Part shown: positions 16,701-25,070 of the stretch, piece by piece
Layout of the letters: each line of letters begins with the position of its first letter
Numbering within the stretch: the stretch's first letter is position 1
IMG/VR virus record: IMGVR_UViG_3300017735_002163
Span: 19,377 to 83,376 of that record
Reading direction: 5' to 3' (one strand)
Length of the DNA stretch: 64,000 bases
From: a virus
Made by a program: the position numbers and the translations under genes
Notes under the pieces: generated by a model
What the model was told of the DNA's origin: nothing
Seen by the model: only the letters and a program-made list of their open reading frames with translations
Database searches by the model: none

Positions 16701-17834
16701 CTAAAAGGTCTTAAGAATGATTGTGTTTTCGTTAAATCTGCCATTTAATACAGTATCTGTGGTTTTGATGTCGTCGAATGCTTTTTGATACTTTGTTTTA
16801 GCATTACCCTTAAACAACTTTAGTTGCTCTGCTGGTTTACGTAATGTTTTTTGTCTACTTTTAAGAGCATCAAATTCTTGTAAGGTAGTGCCTTTAACAC
16901 TGATGCCTGTTTTTAATGCTTCAACATAGTAAATACCAATCTTTCTTGTTTTAGTATTATAGACCCAAACTTCAGTAGAATCAATTATTTCTGTTGGATT
17001 AACACTTGCAATACCTAAGTCACTGTCGTTAATTTGGTACTTTAATTTGCTGACTATCTTGTCTCTGCTTACTGCTTTTGGCTTACGAGGCTTACGACTT
17101 GCTTTACCTGTAGCAATAAATGTATCACATGCAGTGTTTATTTTTTCATAGAACTCTAAAAATGCTTTACGTAATTTAGGTGAAAAATTGCTGTATGCTT
17201 CTTTGATTTCTTCGTCTTTCCATTCAGCAACTATCATTGCTTCTGCATATTCATTCTCATACATGTCTTTGATAATCTTTGCATGGTTGGGTTTGATTAC
17301 ACCACCTGCGTATGCTCTCATATCATTGTATGGATCAAATTCTTTTAATGTTTTATTACCGTCAATTAAGTCATCTAATAAACCGTCCCATTCCCCACAT
17401 AAATTTGCAACTTGCTCACGCATACGTTCTTGTATGCTGATAACTACTTTTGGTTTCTCTTTTTCCTTTTCTTCTTTTTCTTCGAGAATTGTTAGACCAC
17501 GTTCATACCATTCAACTTTACGTTTTTCAATATATGCTCTCATAACCTCTGGCATGAATCCTAACTTAGATTCTAAGTAGACTGCCGTTGCTGATGTGCT
17601 CCATGCCCAATCAGGATTTCGCAGGATAACATCAACCTCTGCCTTTTCCCAACCTGACGATTCTTTCATCCACTTGCGGAAGATTGTATTTTTTAATTTG
17701 TCAGAAATTTCAGTACGAGCAAAGTAGTCGCAATCACGGAATACCTTCTCATGCTTTTCTGGTGGGGTGTCTTTAAAATTTTTCCAGACAGGTTCTGGTG
17801 TCAAATAAATATTCTTTGCTTTTCTTTTTGCCAT
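16701..17834 (-). CDS. unknown basic protein with sigma70 promoter
   Basis: 377 aa, rich in Lys, no signal peptide. The first 110 residues look helical (WKNFKDTPPEKHEKVFRDCD). A short EKEEKEKEKPK linker separates them from a helical middle, and the C-terminal third (from about 265, KLKYQINDSDLG) appears strand-rich before ending NENTIILKTF. No family is recognised. Unlike the neighbouring late genes it is preceded by a sigma70 promoter and an AAAGGA ribosome site, so it is probably made early. It may be a DNA-related or virion protein conserved in these phages. Confidence 0.7.
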   Translation of the reverse strand: MAKRKAKNIYLTPEPVWKNFKDTPPEKHEKVFRDCDYFARTEISDKLKNTIFRKWMKESSGWEKAEVDVILRNPDWAWSTSATAVYLESKLGFMPEVMRAYIEKRKVEWYERGLTILEEKEEKEKEKPKVVISIQERMREQVANLCGEWDGLLDDLIDGNKTLKEFDPYNDMRAYAGGVIKPNHAKIIKDMYENEYAEAMIVAEWKDEEIKEAYSNFSPKLRKAFLEFYEKINTACDTFIATGKASRKPRKPKAVSRDKIVSKLKYQINDSDLGIASVNPTEIIDSTEVWVYNTKTRKIGIYYVEALKTGISVKGTTLQEFDALKSRQKTLRKPAEQLKLFKGNAKTKYQKAFDDIKTTDTVLNGRFNENTIILKTF

Positions 17835-17865
17835 ATCCTTTACTACTCTTACAATAAACTGCGTT

Positions 17866-17893
17866 AGTATAACACATCATTATGCTTTGTCAA
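17866..17893 (-). promoter_or_regulatory. sigma70 promoter for the 377-aa gene
   Basis: Minus strand TTGACA (17893-17888), 16-nt spacer, TATACT (17871-17866). It overlaps the 3' end of the radical SAM gene and gives a leader of about 25 nt. Confidence 0.8.
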
Positions 17894-19763
17894 TGATGTT
17901 ACTTAAATAACCTCTTCTGCGTCTAAACAAAAGATTGTCCACATGTTCTTTCATGTTTTCCGGGAACATATTTGTTCTGTCACTTACTATATAAGTCGAC
18001 GGGGTCATGTCAAGTTCAATTTTTTGGTCTTGTACGTAATCCCAGAGGTTAGTAAAGGTATTTATAGATTCTGAGTTAAAACGTGTGTTTTTGAATTGTT
18101 TTATACGTTTTATAGTTATATTTCTATAATCTGCAAGGATTTGCTCGGGGGTGTCAGGATATTGTTGTTGTGTGTAATCGCTAACACATTGTATAGCATA
18201 TTCTAATAAGTCTTCGTTTTGCAATGTAGACATCAAACTGATAATAATTTGCCAACTGTCAAATTTGTAGTCTTTGCTTTTGAGTGAAAAGTATCCGGTT
18301 CTGTGCCATTTGTGTATGCCGTCTCTGATTCTATCTTCCAGTTGGATAAACACAGGGTTGCGTTTGAACTCTAAAAACAATCCTTCATAAAATTCTTTGT
18401 AAGTGGTATTACCCTGTTTAACCAATGCTCTCGATATTATATCGGATATACCTTGTGTGTGCAAACCTGTTATGTACCATGCTGTGATAAATGCTTCTAT
18501 GATATCTGATTCAGACATAGTGCTGGTACTTTTTATAATAGGCACGTCTTCGTCAGGCACCTTTGAGTTGAAGTCATTGGTTTCGTAAAACATGTCATGT
18601 GCAATAAATGTTTCCAATTGATACTTTTCAATATCCTGTTGCATTGGTGCATTTTCTAACATGTTTAACAGGAACACGTCGAGCCCACTGTGTAGTCCTG
18701 CATCAAGCACATCATAATAAACATTCTTAATGGTGTCAAGTGTTTCGGTTGGTAATCCAACAATTATTTCTGTGAGAATAGAGATTTGATTTTTTATTCC
18801 TAAGTCTGTGATGTCTCGTATATCATTAATACCCATGTTGGTACGTTTAATTGCTTCTAATACGTTTGGGGTAGTTGTTTGTAAACTTAAAGTAAATCCA
18901 CTTCCTACTCCTGCTTCTTGAAACTTTCTAATGATGCCAAACACATCTGCATTACTGTTTTTAGCATAACTCACACTGAGACCTGTTGGAACTGAATACA
19001 GTTTTTTAGACTCTACTATTTTATCTGCTATGAGATTATCTCTTTCTCTGAACACACCGTAGTTTGCATTTGTGAGATTAATGAAAGGTAGACCGTTTTT
19101 GGCAAACCATTCTATTTCAGCAAACACTCGATCTAATTTAAATTTAATAATTTTACTGTTAGTTGCACTACCCCAATCACAAAATGTACATCTATAAGGA
19201 CAACCTCTGTCTGTCTCTAAAGTAGGCACCCATTCTATATCTGGGTAATCTGTGAGGAAGTGATCGAACACACCATCCAGATAAGGACTGGGTGTTTCTA
19301 ATTTTTTAAGACGTTCAACAGTGTGTGTTCGTGGTAGTTCTTTACCGTCTAAAATCATTAATAGCAATTCTTGTACACATACTTCACCCTCACCAATACA
19401 AATGGTGTCTATGTAAGGGTGTTCTATAAAGTAACTTGGACTTGTATGTGCAACTTCGGGGCCACCAATTAAACTTATAACAGCAGGATTAATTTCTTTG
19501 ACACGTTTTGCTAATTCATAAGTGTAGTTTTTATTCCACACATATAAACTGTACAACACTACATCACACTTGGCTAACTGCTGTGCTGTTTCTTCAACTG
19601 GGTCTCGTCTAAATGCCCAAACGTCTGCTGAAAAATGTTCTCTTATTTCTTCATTTTGTCTTGCATAGGCCCATAGCACACCAGAAGTGTAGGGCAAGTA
19701 GAAAGAATTTAGTATCTTGGGACCAGTTTGAAAATTTATTTGTGCTAACCCAAGAGAGAACAC
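17880..19763 (-). CDS. cobalamin-binding-type radical SAM enzyme
   Basis: 627 aa. The N-terminal 160 residues resemble a B12-binding Rossmann domain (CDVVLYSLYVWNKNYTYELA, then VISLIGGPEVAHTSPSYFIE and DTICIGEGEVCVQELL). The radical SAM cluster motif CPYRCTFCDWG follows at about residues 188-198 (CxxxCxxC), and the core ends near 400; a long helical C-terminal domain follows. Such enzymes do radical methylations or rearrangements on small molecules, lipids or peptides. The start is GTG at 19763, sharing one base with the stop of the epimerase gene, so it is the last gene of a coupled five-gene operon. Substrate unknown. Confidence 0.88.
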   Translation of the reverse strand: MFSLGLAQINFQTGPKILNSFYLPYTSGVLWAYARQNEEIREHFSADVWAFRRDPVEETAQQLAKCDVVLYSLYVWNKNYTYELAKRVKEINPAVISLIGGPEVAHTSPSYFIEHPYIDTICIGEGEVCVQELLLMILDGKELPRTHTVERLKKLETPSPYLDGVFDHFLTDYPDIEWVPTLETDRGCPYRCTFCDWGSATNSKIIKFKLDRVFAEIEWFAKNGLPFINLTNANYGVFRERDNLIADKIVESKKLYSVPTGLSVSYAKNSNADVFGIIRKFQEAGVGSGFTLSLQTTTPNVLEAIKRTNMGINDIRDITDLGIKNQISILTEIIVGLPTETLDTIKNVYYDVLDAGLHSGLDVFLLNMLENAPMQQDIEKYQLETFIAHDMFYETNDFNSKVPDEDVPIIKSTSTMSESDIIEAFITAWYITGLHTQGISDIISRALVKQGNTTYKEFYEGLFLEFKRNPVFIQLEDRIRDGIHKWHRTGYFSLKSKDYKFDSWQIIISLMSTLQNEDLLEYAIQCVSDYTQQQYPDTPEQILADYRNITIKRIKQFKNTRFNSESINTFTNLWDYVQDQKIELDMTPSTYIVSDRTNMFPENMKEHVDNLLFRRRRGYLSNIIDKA

Positions 19764-20719
19764 TACTTTTGCCTGTTATGTCTTGTATCGTCCTTGAATG
19801 GCAAGTTATTTTCTACAATGTTTTTCCAATCAGCAATAGTCTGATCGAGGCCATCACTAAGGGCAACTTTGGGTTTCCACCCTGTCATCTTGGTTAACTT
19901 ATCATTTGAACTGTTTAACAGATATATTTCGCCTGGACGATCTGGCTTTGTGTGCCAAAACACTTCGCCTGTCCAACCAATCTTATCTGCAATTGTTTGT
20001 ACATAATCTCTGATGCGTACTGCATTGTTAGGACCAAGACAGAAGATTTCGTTAATGCATTTTTCTGGGTTTGCAATTACTGTTTCCCATGCATCAAGTA
20101 AATCATCAATGTAAATAAAGTTTCTGTAAGGTTCGCCGTATCCTAAATTAATCTCATTTGGATTTTTCAACATTTGATAAATGATTTGCTCTGTTACAAA
20201 GAAGTTATTGTCCTTTCTACCATATGCATTTGTTTGCCTAATTATAGTATAAGGCATTTCATAACAACGTCCTGCATACTCGAGATATTTTTCACATCCG
20301 TATTTTGCAACGGCATATGGTGCATTTGGATTTGGTTGTGTTTGTTCATCATACGCAGGAATTGTTCCATCGAAGCCCTGCTTGATAACATCACTGATAG
20401 GTTGCCAACCGTATACTTCCATTGTACTTGCAAACACAAAGTTTTTAAAATCTGGTAAGTCTCTGCAACTCTCAATTAAGTTTACTGTGCCAACATAGTT
20501 AATTTCACTAAAAGTAGTTTGTTCGTAAAAACTTTGCTCTACTTCTGTTCTTGCGGCAAGATGGACAACTATTTCAGGATTTGCTTCCTTTACTTGTCTC
20601 TTAACCTCATCGTGATCTCTGAGATCTGCACGAAGAAAAGTTAGTTCATGATTTGGTGATAGTCTTTCGACCATGTGTTGTCCAATGAAGCCATCGGAGC
20701 CTGTAATAAAGATTCTCAT
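19763..20719 (-). CDS. NAD-dependent epimerase/dehydratase (nucleotide-sugar type)
   Basis: 318 aa, extended short-chain dehydrogenase. The N-terminal MRIFITGSDGFIGQHMVERL has the GxxGxxG NAD motif, and the catalytic YAVAK lies in NAPYAVAKYGCEKYLEY. Later segments (RQTNAYGRKDNNFFVTEQI, GEPYRNFIYIDDLLDAW, PDRPGEIYLLNSSNDKL) are those of nucleotide-sugar epimerases and dehydratases of the GDP-mannose 4,6-dehydratase/UDP-glucose 4-epimerase group. ATGA overlap with the upstream oxygenase-like gene shows operon coupling. In this cluster it could supply a keto-sugar for amination. The exact sugar cannot be read from sequence. Confidence 0.88.
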   Translation of the reverse strand: MRIFITGSDGFIGQHMVERLSPNHELTFLRADLRDHDEVKRQVKEANPEIVVHLAARTEVEQSFYEQTTFSEINYVGTVNLIESCRDLPDFKNFVFASTMEVYGWQPISDVIKQGFDGTIPAYDEQTQPNPNAPYAVAKYGCEKYLEYAGRCYEMPYTIIRQTNAYGRKDNNFFVTEQIIYQMLKNPNEINLGYGEPYRNFIYIDDLLDAWETVIANPEKCINEIFCLGPNNAVRIRDYVQTIADKIGWTGEVFWHTKPDRPGEIYLLNSSNDKLTKMTGWKPKVALSDGLDQTIADWKNIVENNLPFKDDTRHNRQK

Positions 20720-21258
20720 ATTTTTAACCTATAATCTATTAGTCCTGTTATTTGCATTGTATACCTTGGTATATAACCTAAGTTTGCAACCGTGTGTATT
20801 ACGCCAGGGAAAATAAAAGTATAATCCCCTTTGTTATAGTTATCAAAAGACTCGTCATCTATATTTAACCAATGTCCGAGTTGATGATCTTGCAAGAATA
20901 TATTTATTCTAACAAGTTCTAAATTTTCTAAAGTATCTTGATTATCTTTCAAGTATTGCTTTAGTCTATACATCGAATCCACATGTGGTGGAATAAATGT
21001 TCCTGTTGTTAATTTGTTTAAAGTAATTTGTTTGTGTTGTACCCAATCAAACTTATTACAAACATCCATAGCCCACTGTGGGCAGTCTTCTCCAAAGCAC
21101 TGATATAAATGTGCAGAACCTATTGGATATGTTGGTTCAGGTACATCTAAAGTTTTCCATAAACCGTTTGCTTCATCGGTGTCTGTGCTTTCAGGGAAAA
21201 CAGTATTGTTAAGCATTTCGTCGGTGACAAAATCAATATTAACATTACCTTTAATCAC
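20716..21258 (-). CDS. 2OG-Fe(II) oxygenase-like (aspartyl hydroxylase/cupin type)
   Basis: 180 aa with a double-stranded beta-helix pattern. IPPHVDSMYRLKQYL gives the first metal motif H-x-D, GDYTFIFPGVIHTVANLGYI the distal His, and the following PRYTMQITG an Arg where 2-oxoglutarate is usually bound. Between them, LVRINIFLQDHQLGHWLNID forms the core strands. It resembles the small 2OG hydroxylases found in marine phage genomes. The start is GTG at 21258, overlapping the amidinotransferase gene by 8 nt. It may hydroxylate the product of this operon or an unrelated protein. Confidence 0.72.
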   Translation of the reverse strand: MIKGNVNIDFVTDEMLNNTVFPESTDTDEANGLWKTLDVPEPTYPIGSAHLYQCFGEDCPQWAMDVCNKFDWVQHKQITLNKLTTGTFIPPHVDSMYRLKQYLKDNQDTLENLELVRINIFLQDHQLGHWLNIDDESFDNYNKGDYTFIFPGVIHTVANLGYIPRYTMQITGLIDYRLKI

Positions 21259-22303
21259 AATAACTCTCTAAGCCTCCTCTTCTTCGAAGGTCGAGTGTAG
21301 CACAATGTATGCCTCCACTTAAAGTCATTGCATGTCTAAATTGAACTGGAACACAATCAATATTATGTTTTTCAAGTTCTCTCATTAATGGCTCTTGCCC
21401 TGAATCACATATAACTGTGTTAGGATCAACACTCAATATGTTCATGCCAATATATGGTGAACAAGGATCTGGATAACCTTTAATTGCATTACCTCTGGTA
21501 ACACAATCATCAAAGTATATCTTATCCCATGACTTAAACATTTCAGGACAGTTGTCAGGTGTTACCCTTGCACTGTTTAATAAAACCAAGCCTGGTCTTA
21601 GTGGTATAATAGTGCTGTCAAAATGTGCAAAACTATATAGTTCACTGTAATGTAATTTATATCCCATTGGTTCAAGAAAACGTTTTAACCACTTATAGCC
21701 TTTCATGTTACCTGAATTACTTACTTGGTATAATAAATCTTTGCCTACTCTAACTATGTTAGGTGCATCAAATATGATTTCGTGATCTAATAATGTAGGT
21801 TTGCCAATTATATCTTCAAATTGATACAAGTCATCATGTAACTTAGGTCTCGGTGCTTGTAACCACATGGCACCATCTTCGAATGCTTCATACATGATGT
21901 CTTCGTATAACCTGTTTTCAAAATATCTTGCTCGAACAGGACTTGGTGTTTCAATCAACATGTCACCTAACGGCAATATGCAATCACGTGGACACCAACT
22001 ATACCAGCCTTTGCTTTTCCAACCTTGGCCTATGTCGTATTCTACGTTTTCCCAGTCGATAATTTTAGGTCTATGCACTTTAACACCCATTTTTGTGAGT
22101 GTGTTTGCAAGACCATCTGCGTCTTCATTGGCTTCGTCTATTACCCATTGTGGGTAAGGACCTGCCGGAGGTAATTCTTCGGGAGTTAATGTTGCATATC
22201 CAAAACTATTAGCACTTCTGTCTGTTGCTATTCTGCTGTGATGGGCATGTCCAACAATAATTTCTTCTAACGGGTCCCAGTCATTGTGTGTGTTAACTAT
22301 CAT
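21251..22303 (-). CDS. glycine amidinotransferase-family enzyme
   Basis: 350 aa. Transfers the amidino group of arginine to an amine, giving a guanidino product and ornithine. The whole active-site set is visible: the early motif WCPRDCILPLGD, DAPNIVRVGKDLLYQ with the catalytic Asp region, FAHFDSTIIPLRPGLVLLN with the catalytic His, and SGGIHCATLDLRRRG with Cys334 as nucleophile. The C-terminal end closely resembles animal and bacterial glycine amidinotransferases, and the family also includes the streptomycin enzymes that make guanidino-inositols. It has a leaderless-type late box. The amine acceptor is unknown; glycine is only one possibility. Confidence 0.9.
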   Translation of the reverse strand: MIVNTHNDWDPLEEIIVGHAHHSRIATDRSANSFGYATLTPEELPPAGPYPQWVIDEANEDADGLANTLTKMGVKVHRPKIIDWENVEYDIGQGWKSKGWYSWCPRDCILPLGDMLIETPSPVRARYFENRLYEDIMYEAFEDGAMWLQAPRPKLHDDLYQFEDIIGKPTLLDHEIIFDAPNIVRVGKDLLYQVSNSGNMKGYKWLKRFLEPMGYKLHYSELYSFAHFDSTIIPLRPGLVLLNSARVTPDNCPEMFKSWDKIYFDDCVTRGNAIKGYPDPCSPYIGMNILSVDPNTVICDSGQEPLMRELEKHNIDCVPVQFRHAMTLSGGIHCATLDLRRRGGLESYCD

Positions 22304-22308
22304 GCTAC

Positions 22309-22316
22309 TATTTATT
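22309..22316 (-). promoter_or_regulatory. late box AATAAATA, 5 nt before ATG (leaderless type)
   Basis: AATAAATA-GTAGC-ATG on the minus strand, partly overlapping the stop codon of the aminotransferase-like gene. It provides a second late start inside the biosynthetic operon. Confidence 0.68.
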
Positions 22317-23191
22317 TAACAATCGCTCATAAAGTCTGAAATACAGACTCTAAAATTACCAGGAACGCCTCTGGAATACATGTAATGTCTTTCTTCGTCA
22401 CCTAAACCAAATAACAGGGTATCGGTGTATACTAAATTTTCTGCTTCACACACTCTTTCATATTCTTTGCCGTGTTTATTCCAATTCCAATCAGGATCAA
22501 AGTGTTTCATAAAGTGTACACCTAAGTTCATGCTTGTTTTATTTTGGTAACCAACATCGTTGATCATTGTAACACCGTCATCAGTTGGTTTTCTTGAGAA
22601 TCGAATACCAACTCTGTGTGTTTCAAGAGGGAAAAAAGGCTTGCTAAGACTGAATACAACTTCTTCTATGCATGGATATTTGTCTAAGTCTATGTGTATG
22701 TTCTTACATATACCCCAATATGCTAAGTCTAAGCACACAGGTATATCTAATGTACAACATATACGCATCATGCGTTCAAATTCAGGGTGCATACAACCAA
22801 AGTCACTAAATGGTGCTGATATAATTAATGCATTCAGTCCTCTACCGACAAATCTGTCAGAGTTTACATCATCTATGTAAGCAAAATCTACATGTTTACC
22901 TTGGCATGCATGATATTGGAAGTCGCCAAGTAATGCATTTATTTGTCTTGTTTTACAATGGCGCAAAATAAAATTATCAAAGGCCTGACTTGTGCCTTGT
23001 GTATAATGTGCTGTGGGAAAGTTATCAAGACCTTCTATAGATTTCATGTCAGTGTAATTAATCCACTCTCTCCATGTGTCTTCATATTCAGACATTGTTA
23101 CTTCTGCAGGGGTAGTGTTCTCATAAAAATCTAAAAGTTCTTTACTGCGTACCGGCCTTGCGCCTTTTTGGTATAACTTGTGTTGCATCAT
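22316..23191 (-). CDS. fold-type I PLP aminotransferase-like protein
   Basis: 291 aa (288 if the second ATG at 23188 is used). It resembles a compact class I/II aminotransferase: YTQGTSQAFDNFILRH near residue 64, NALIISAPFSDFG followed by IPVCLDLAYWGIC with the Asp that pairs with the pyridine nitrogen, and EEVVFSLSKPFFPLETHRVG with the candidate Schiff-base Lys in SLSKPF. Usual enzymes are 350-420 aa, so this is a reduced version. It is the first gene of the five-gene operon and has a late box 5 nt before the ATG. It would supply the amine that the amidinotransferase could modify. Confidence 0.7.
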   Translation of the reverse strand: MMQHKLYQKGARPVRSKELLDFYENTTPAEVTMSEYEDTWREWINYTDMKSIEGLDNFPTAHYTQGTSQAFDNFILRHCKTRQINALLGDFQYHACQGKHVDFAYIDDVNSDRFVGRGLNALIISAPFSDFGCMHPEFERMMRICCTLDIPVCLDLAYWGICKNIHIDLDKYPCIEEVVFSLSKPFFPLETHRVGIRFSRKPTDDGVTMINDVGYQNKTSMNLGVHFMKHFDPDWNWNKHGKEYERVCEAENLVYTDTLLFGLGDEERHYMYSRGVPGNFRVCISDFMSDC

Positions 23192-23196
23192 ACCAA

Positions 23197-23204
23197 TATT
23201 TATC
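23197..23204 (-). promoter_or_regulatory. late box GATAAATA of the biosynthetic operon (leaderless type)
   Basis: GATAAATA-TTGGT-ATG on the minus strand. It is back to back with the plus-strand box at 23233-23240, so one 45-bp gap drives two divergent late operons. Confidence 0.72.
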
Positions 23205-23232
23205 AGTACTATTTTTGCATGGCGAAAGTTCT

Positions 23233-23240
23233 GATAAATA
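23233..23240 (+). promoter_or_regulatory. late box GATAAATA of the gp14 operon (leaderless type)
   Basis: Plus strand GATAAATA-GTGTT-ATG. Box and spacer are identical to those of gp13. It drives the plus-strand operon from gp14 to 27456. Confidence 0.74.
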
Positions 23241-23245
23241 GTGTT

Positions 23246-24304
23246 ATGCCTAAATTAAGTTTATGGAATCCGGTTAAAACACATGACTTCAACTTTATCG
23301 ATAGAATAGTTGGAGAGCATATCTATGCCGGAGGAACAGGTGTCCACATACACAAATATATGGGGATTACCGATAGCGATACAACAAATGACCCGACCAG
23401 ACCAGGTGGAGTAAACACCAATGAATTGTTTATACAAGATTTGTTATTTTTGGAAAACAGAGATAGAAAATACAGTAAAGACATTTTTGAACTGCGTGGG
23501 CAATATAACTTAGGCGATAATGATGCATTTGATCTAACACAGTTTGGTGCCTTTCTTGCAAACGATACACTGTTTATGAATTTTCATACAGAAAGTATGG
23601 TAGATGCAATAGGAAGAAAACTAATGCCGGGTGATGTTTTAGAATTACCACATTTACGTGATGATTTATTACTGGGCAGTGACGAAGCAATAAATAGATT
23701 TTATGTAGTGCAAGAAGGTTCAAGACCTGCAGAAGGATATGATCCACGTTGGTGGTCACACTTGTGGAGAGTAAAACTTGGTCCTATAACAGACAGTCAA
23801 GAATACAGAGATATACTTGGCACTGGCGAAGAAGAAGGCGACTTGCGTAACTTAATGAGTAAGTATGCAGATGAAATTATCATCAATGATGCAATACTTA
23901 CCCAAGCAGAAAGCGATGTGCCAAGCGATCCGCAGGTTAGAGATACTTCTCATTTATATTATGATGAAGCATCAGGTAAACCTCGTATCGATTTACAATT
24001 TGGGGCGGACGGTAATACTCCACCCAATGGAGCCACTCTGGTAGGCAGTGGCGAAACATTCCCAGTTACAAATATTGCTAACGGTTCATACTTTTTACGT
24101 ACAGACTTTACACCTAACAGGTTGTTTAGAAAAGACGGAACAAGATGGATTAAAATTAGTGACGATAATCAACGCTCGTGGGCGGCGGCAAATAGAGCAT
24201 TAACATCATTTATAAATAACGATTCAAGTTTTGTTGAAGATGGCGAAATAAGAAACGAAAAAACAAATTTAAGTAAGGTTATTAAACCACGAACAGACGA
24301 TTAG
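23246..24304 (+). CDS. 14: gp14-like neck protein
   Basis: I start the protein at 23246 (MPKLSLWNPVKTHDFNFIDR), giving 352 aa. Longer in-frame starts from 23180 would run back through the divergent promoter region. The pattern VNTNELFIQDLLFLENRDRK, FDLTQFGAFLANDTLFMNFH, PGDVLELPHLRDDLLL, NRFYVVQEGSRPAEGYDPRW and WSHLWRVKLGPITDSQEY is that of gp14-type neck proteins in marine T4-like phages (T4 gp14 is 256 aa). Gp14 joins gp13 to seal the head. Here it is separated from gp13 by the biosynthetic operon and lies on the opposite strand. Confidence 0.7.
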   Translation: MPKLSLWNPVKTHDFNFIDRIVGEHIYAGGTGVHIHKYMGITDSDTTNDPTRPGGVNTNELFIQDLLFLENRDRKYSKDIFELRGQYNLGDNDAFDLTQFGAFLANDTLFMNFHTESMVDAIGRKLMPGDVLELPHLRDDLLLGSDEAINRFYVVQEGSRPAEGYDPRWWSHLWRVKLGPITDSQEYRDILGTGEEEGDLRNLMSKYADEIIINDAILTQAESDVPSDPQVRDTSHLYYDEASGKPRIDLQFGADGNTPPNGATLVGSGETFPVTNIANGSYFLRTDFTPNRLFRKDGTRWIKISDDNQRSWAAANRALTSFINNDSSFVEDGEIRNEKTNLSKVIKPRTDD

Positions 24305-24312
24305 GAGAAAAA

Positions 24313-24783
24313 ATGTTTTTTGGAAAAGATACAAAATTAGATAGGGAGGCTGTTTTCGAACAGTTAAAAATAGACGAAGGAGTAGTAAATGAAATTTACC
24401 ACGATCATCTCGGATATCCGACTTTTGGTGTGGGTCACTTGGTATTGGAGTCAGATCCTGAGCACGGAGCAGAAATTGGCACTCCGGTTTCAGAAGAAAG
24501 AGTACGAGAGTGCTTTGAAAAAGACCTCGACACCGCAATTAGCGAGTGTGAATTGCTATACGAAGCAGGGGTATTTGGAGATTTACCAGACGAAGTCCAG
24601 CAGATCCTGGTCAATATGATGTTTAATATGGGCAGGACAAGACTAAGTAAGTTTAAGAAAATGCATGCCGGAATACTTGAAGGGGATTGGAAGGAAGCGG
24701 CCAAGGAAGGCAGAGATTCAAGATGGCATAAACAAGTTACTAATCGTGCTGAAAGATTAATGGAAAGATTAGAGAACGTATAA
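24313..24783 (+). CDS. T4-type lysozyme (GH24 muramidase)
   Basis: Cleaves peptidoglycan. 156 aa (T4 lysozyme is 164). The catalytic triad of T4 (Glu11, Asp20, Thr26) is conserved as Glu22 in KIDEGVV, Asp31 in YHDHLGYP and Thr37 in PTFGVGH. The C-terminal domain has the usual VNMMFNMG and RWHKQVTNRAERLMERL helices. No signal peptide is visible, so as a free endolysin it would need a holin; candidates are the two small membrane proteins at 35951-36564. A GGAGAAAA ribosome site precedes the start. It lies between gp14 and gp15, so a virion-associated role is also possible. Confidence 0.93.
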   Translation: MFFGKDTKLDREAVFEQLKIDEGVVNEIYHDHLGYPTFGVGHLVLESDPEHGAEIGTPVSEERVRECFEKDLDTAISECELLYEAGVFGDLPDEVQQILVNMMFNMGRTRLSKFKKMHAGILEGDWKEAAKEGRDSRWHKQVTNRAERLMERLENV

Positions 24784-24966
24784 ATGAGGAGAGGGTCAAA
24801 AGTTCGTGACCCAATCGAATATATCAACGTAAGAATTGATATGCTTGTTAAAGAACGAACTAAAAACGATAACGAAACTGCACACATGGTAATAGATAAA
24901 TGTGTAGGTGAGTTAAGTTATGTGTTAGAACTGTTAGAGAGAAATAAATGTCAGACATCAGAGTAA
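24784..24966 (+). CDS. 60-aa protein, unknown
   Basis: Starts directly after the lysozyme stop (TAAATG) and overlaps the next small gene. Helical and charged (PIEYINVRIDMLVKERTKN, then VIDKCVGELSYVLELLERN), so it probably forms a small helical bundle or coiled coil. No family is recognised. Tight spacing on both sides indicates translation as part of the gp14-lysozyme-gp15 operon. Confidence 0.6.
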   Translation: MRRGSKVRDPIEYINVRIDMLVKERTKNDNETAHMVIDKCVGELSYVLELLERNKCQTSE

Positions 24967-25070
24967 AAGAACCTCAATTTCCAGAAGAGGGCGAGTATAC
25001 TTTAGATACGTCTGGCAATCTTGTACAGTATGTTAACGGACAATGGATAAAAGCAGACAATGGCAGGTAA
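24948..25070 (+). CDS. 40-aa protein, unknown
   Basis: Short frame MSDIRVKEPQFPEEG.. ending WIKADNGR, overlapping the 60-aa gene by 19 nt and the gp15 gene by 11 nt. Overlaps on both sides and a GAGAGAAA ribosome-site-like stretch support translation by coupling. The sequence (EYTLDTSGNLVQYVNGQWI) resembles the short beta motifs found in sheath and fibre proteins of this phage. Function unknown. Confidence 0.5.
   Translation: MSDIRVKEPQFPEEGEYTLDTSGNLVQYVNGQWIKADNGR

Noticed and set aside
18058-18067. TATAAATA-type late box inside the radical SAM gene
   Set aside because: It is internal to a coding region, not followed by a gene start, and AT-rich DNA is expected to contain such octamers by chance. 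An AT-rich match near 20899 was dropped for the same reason.
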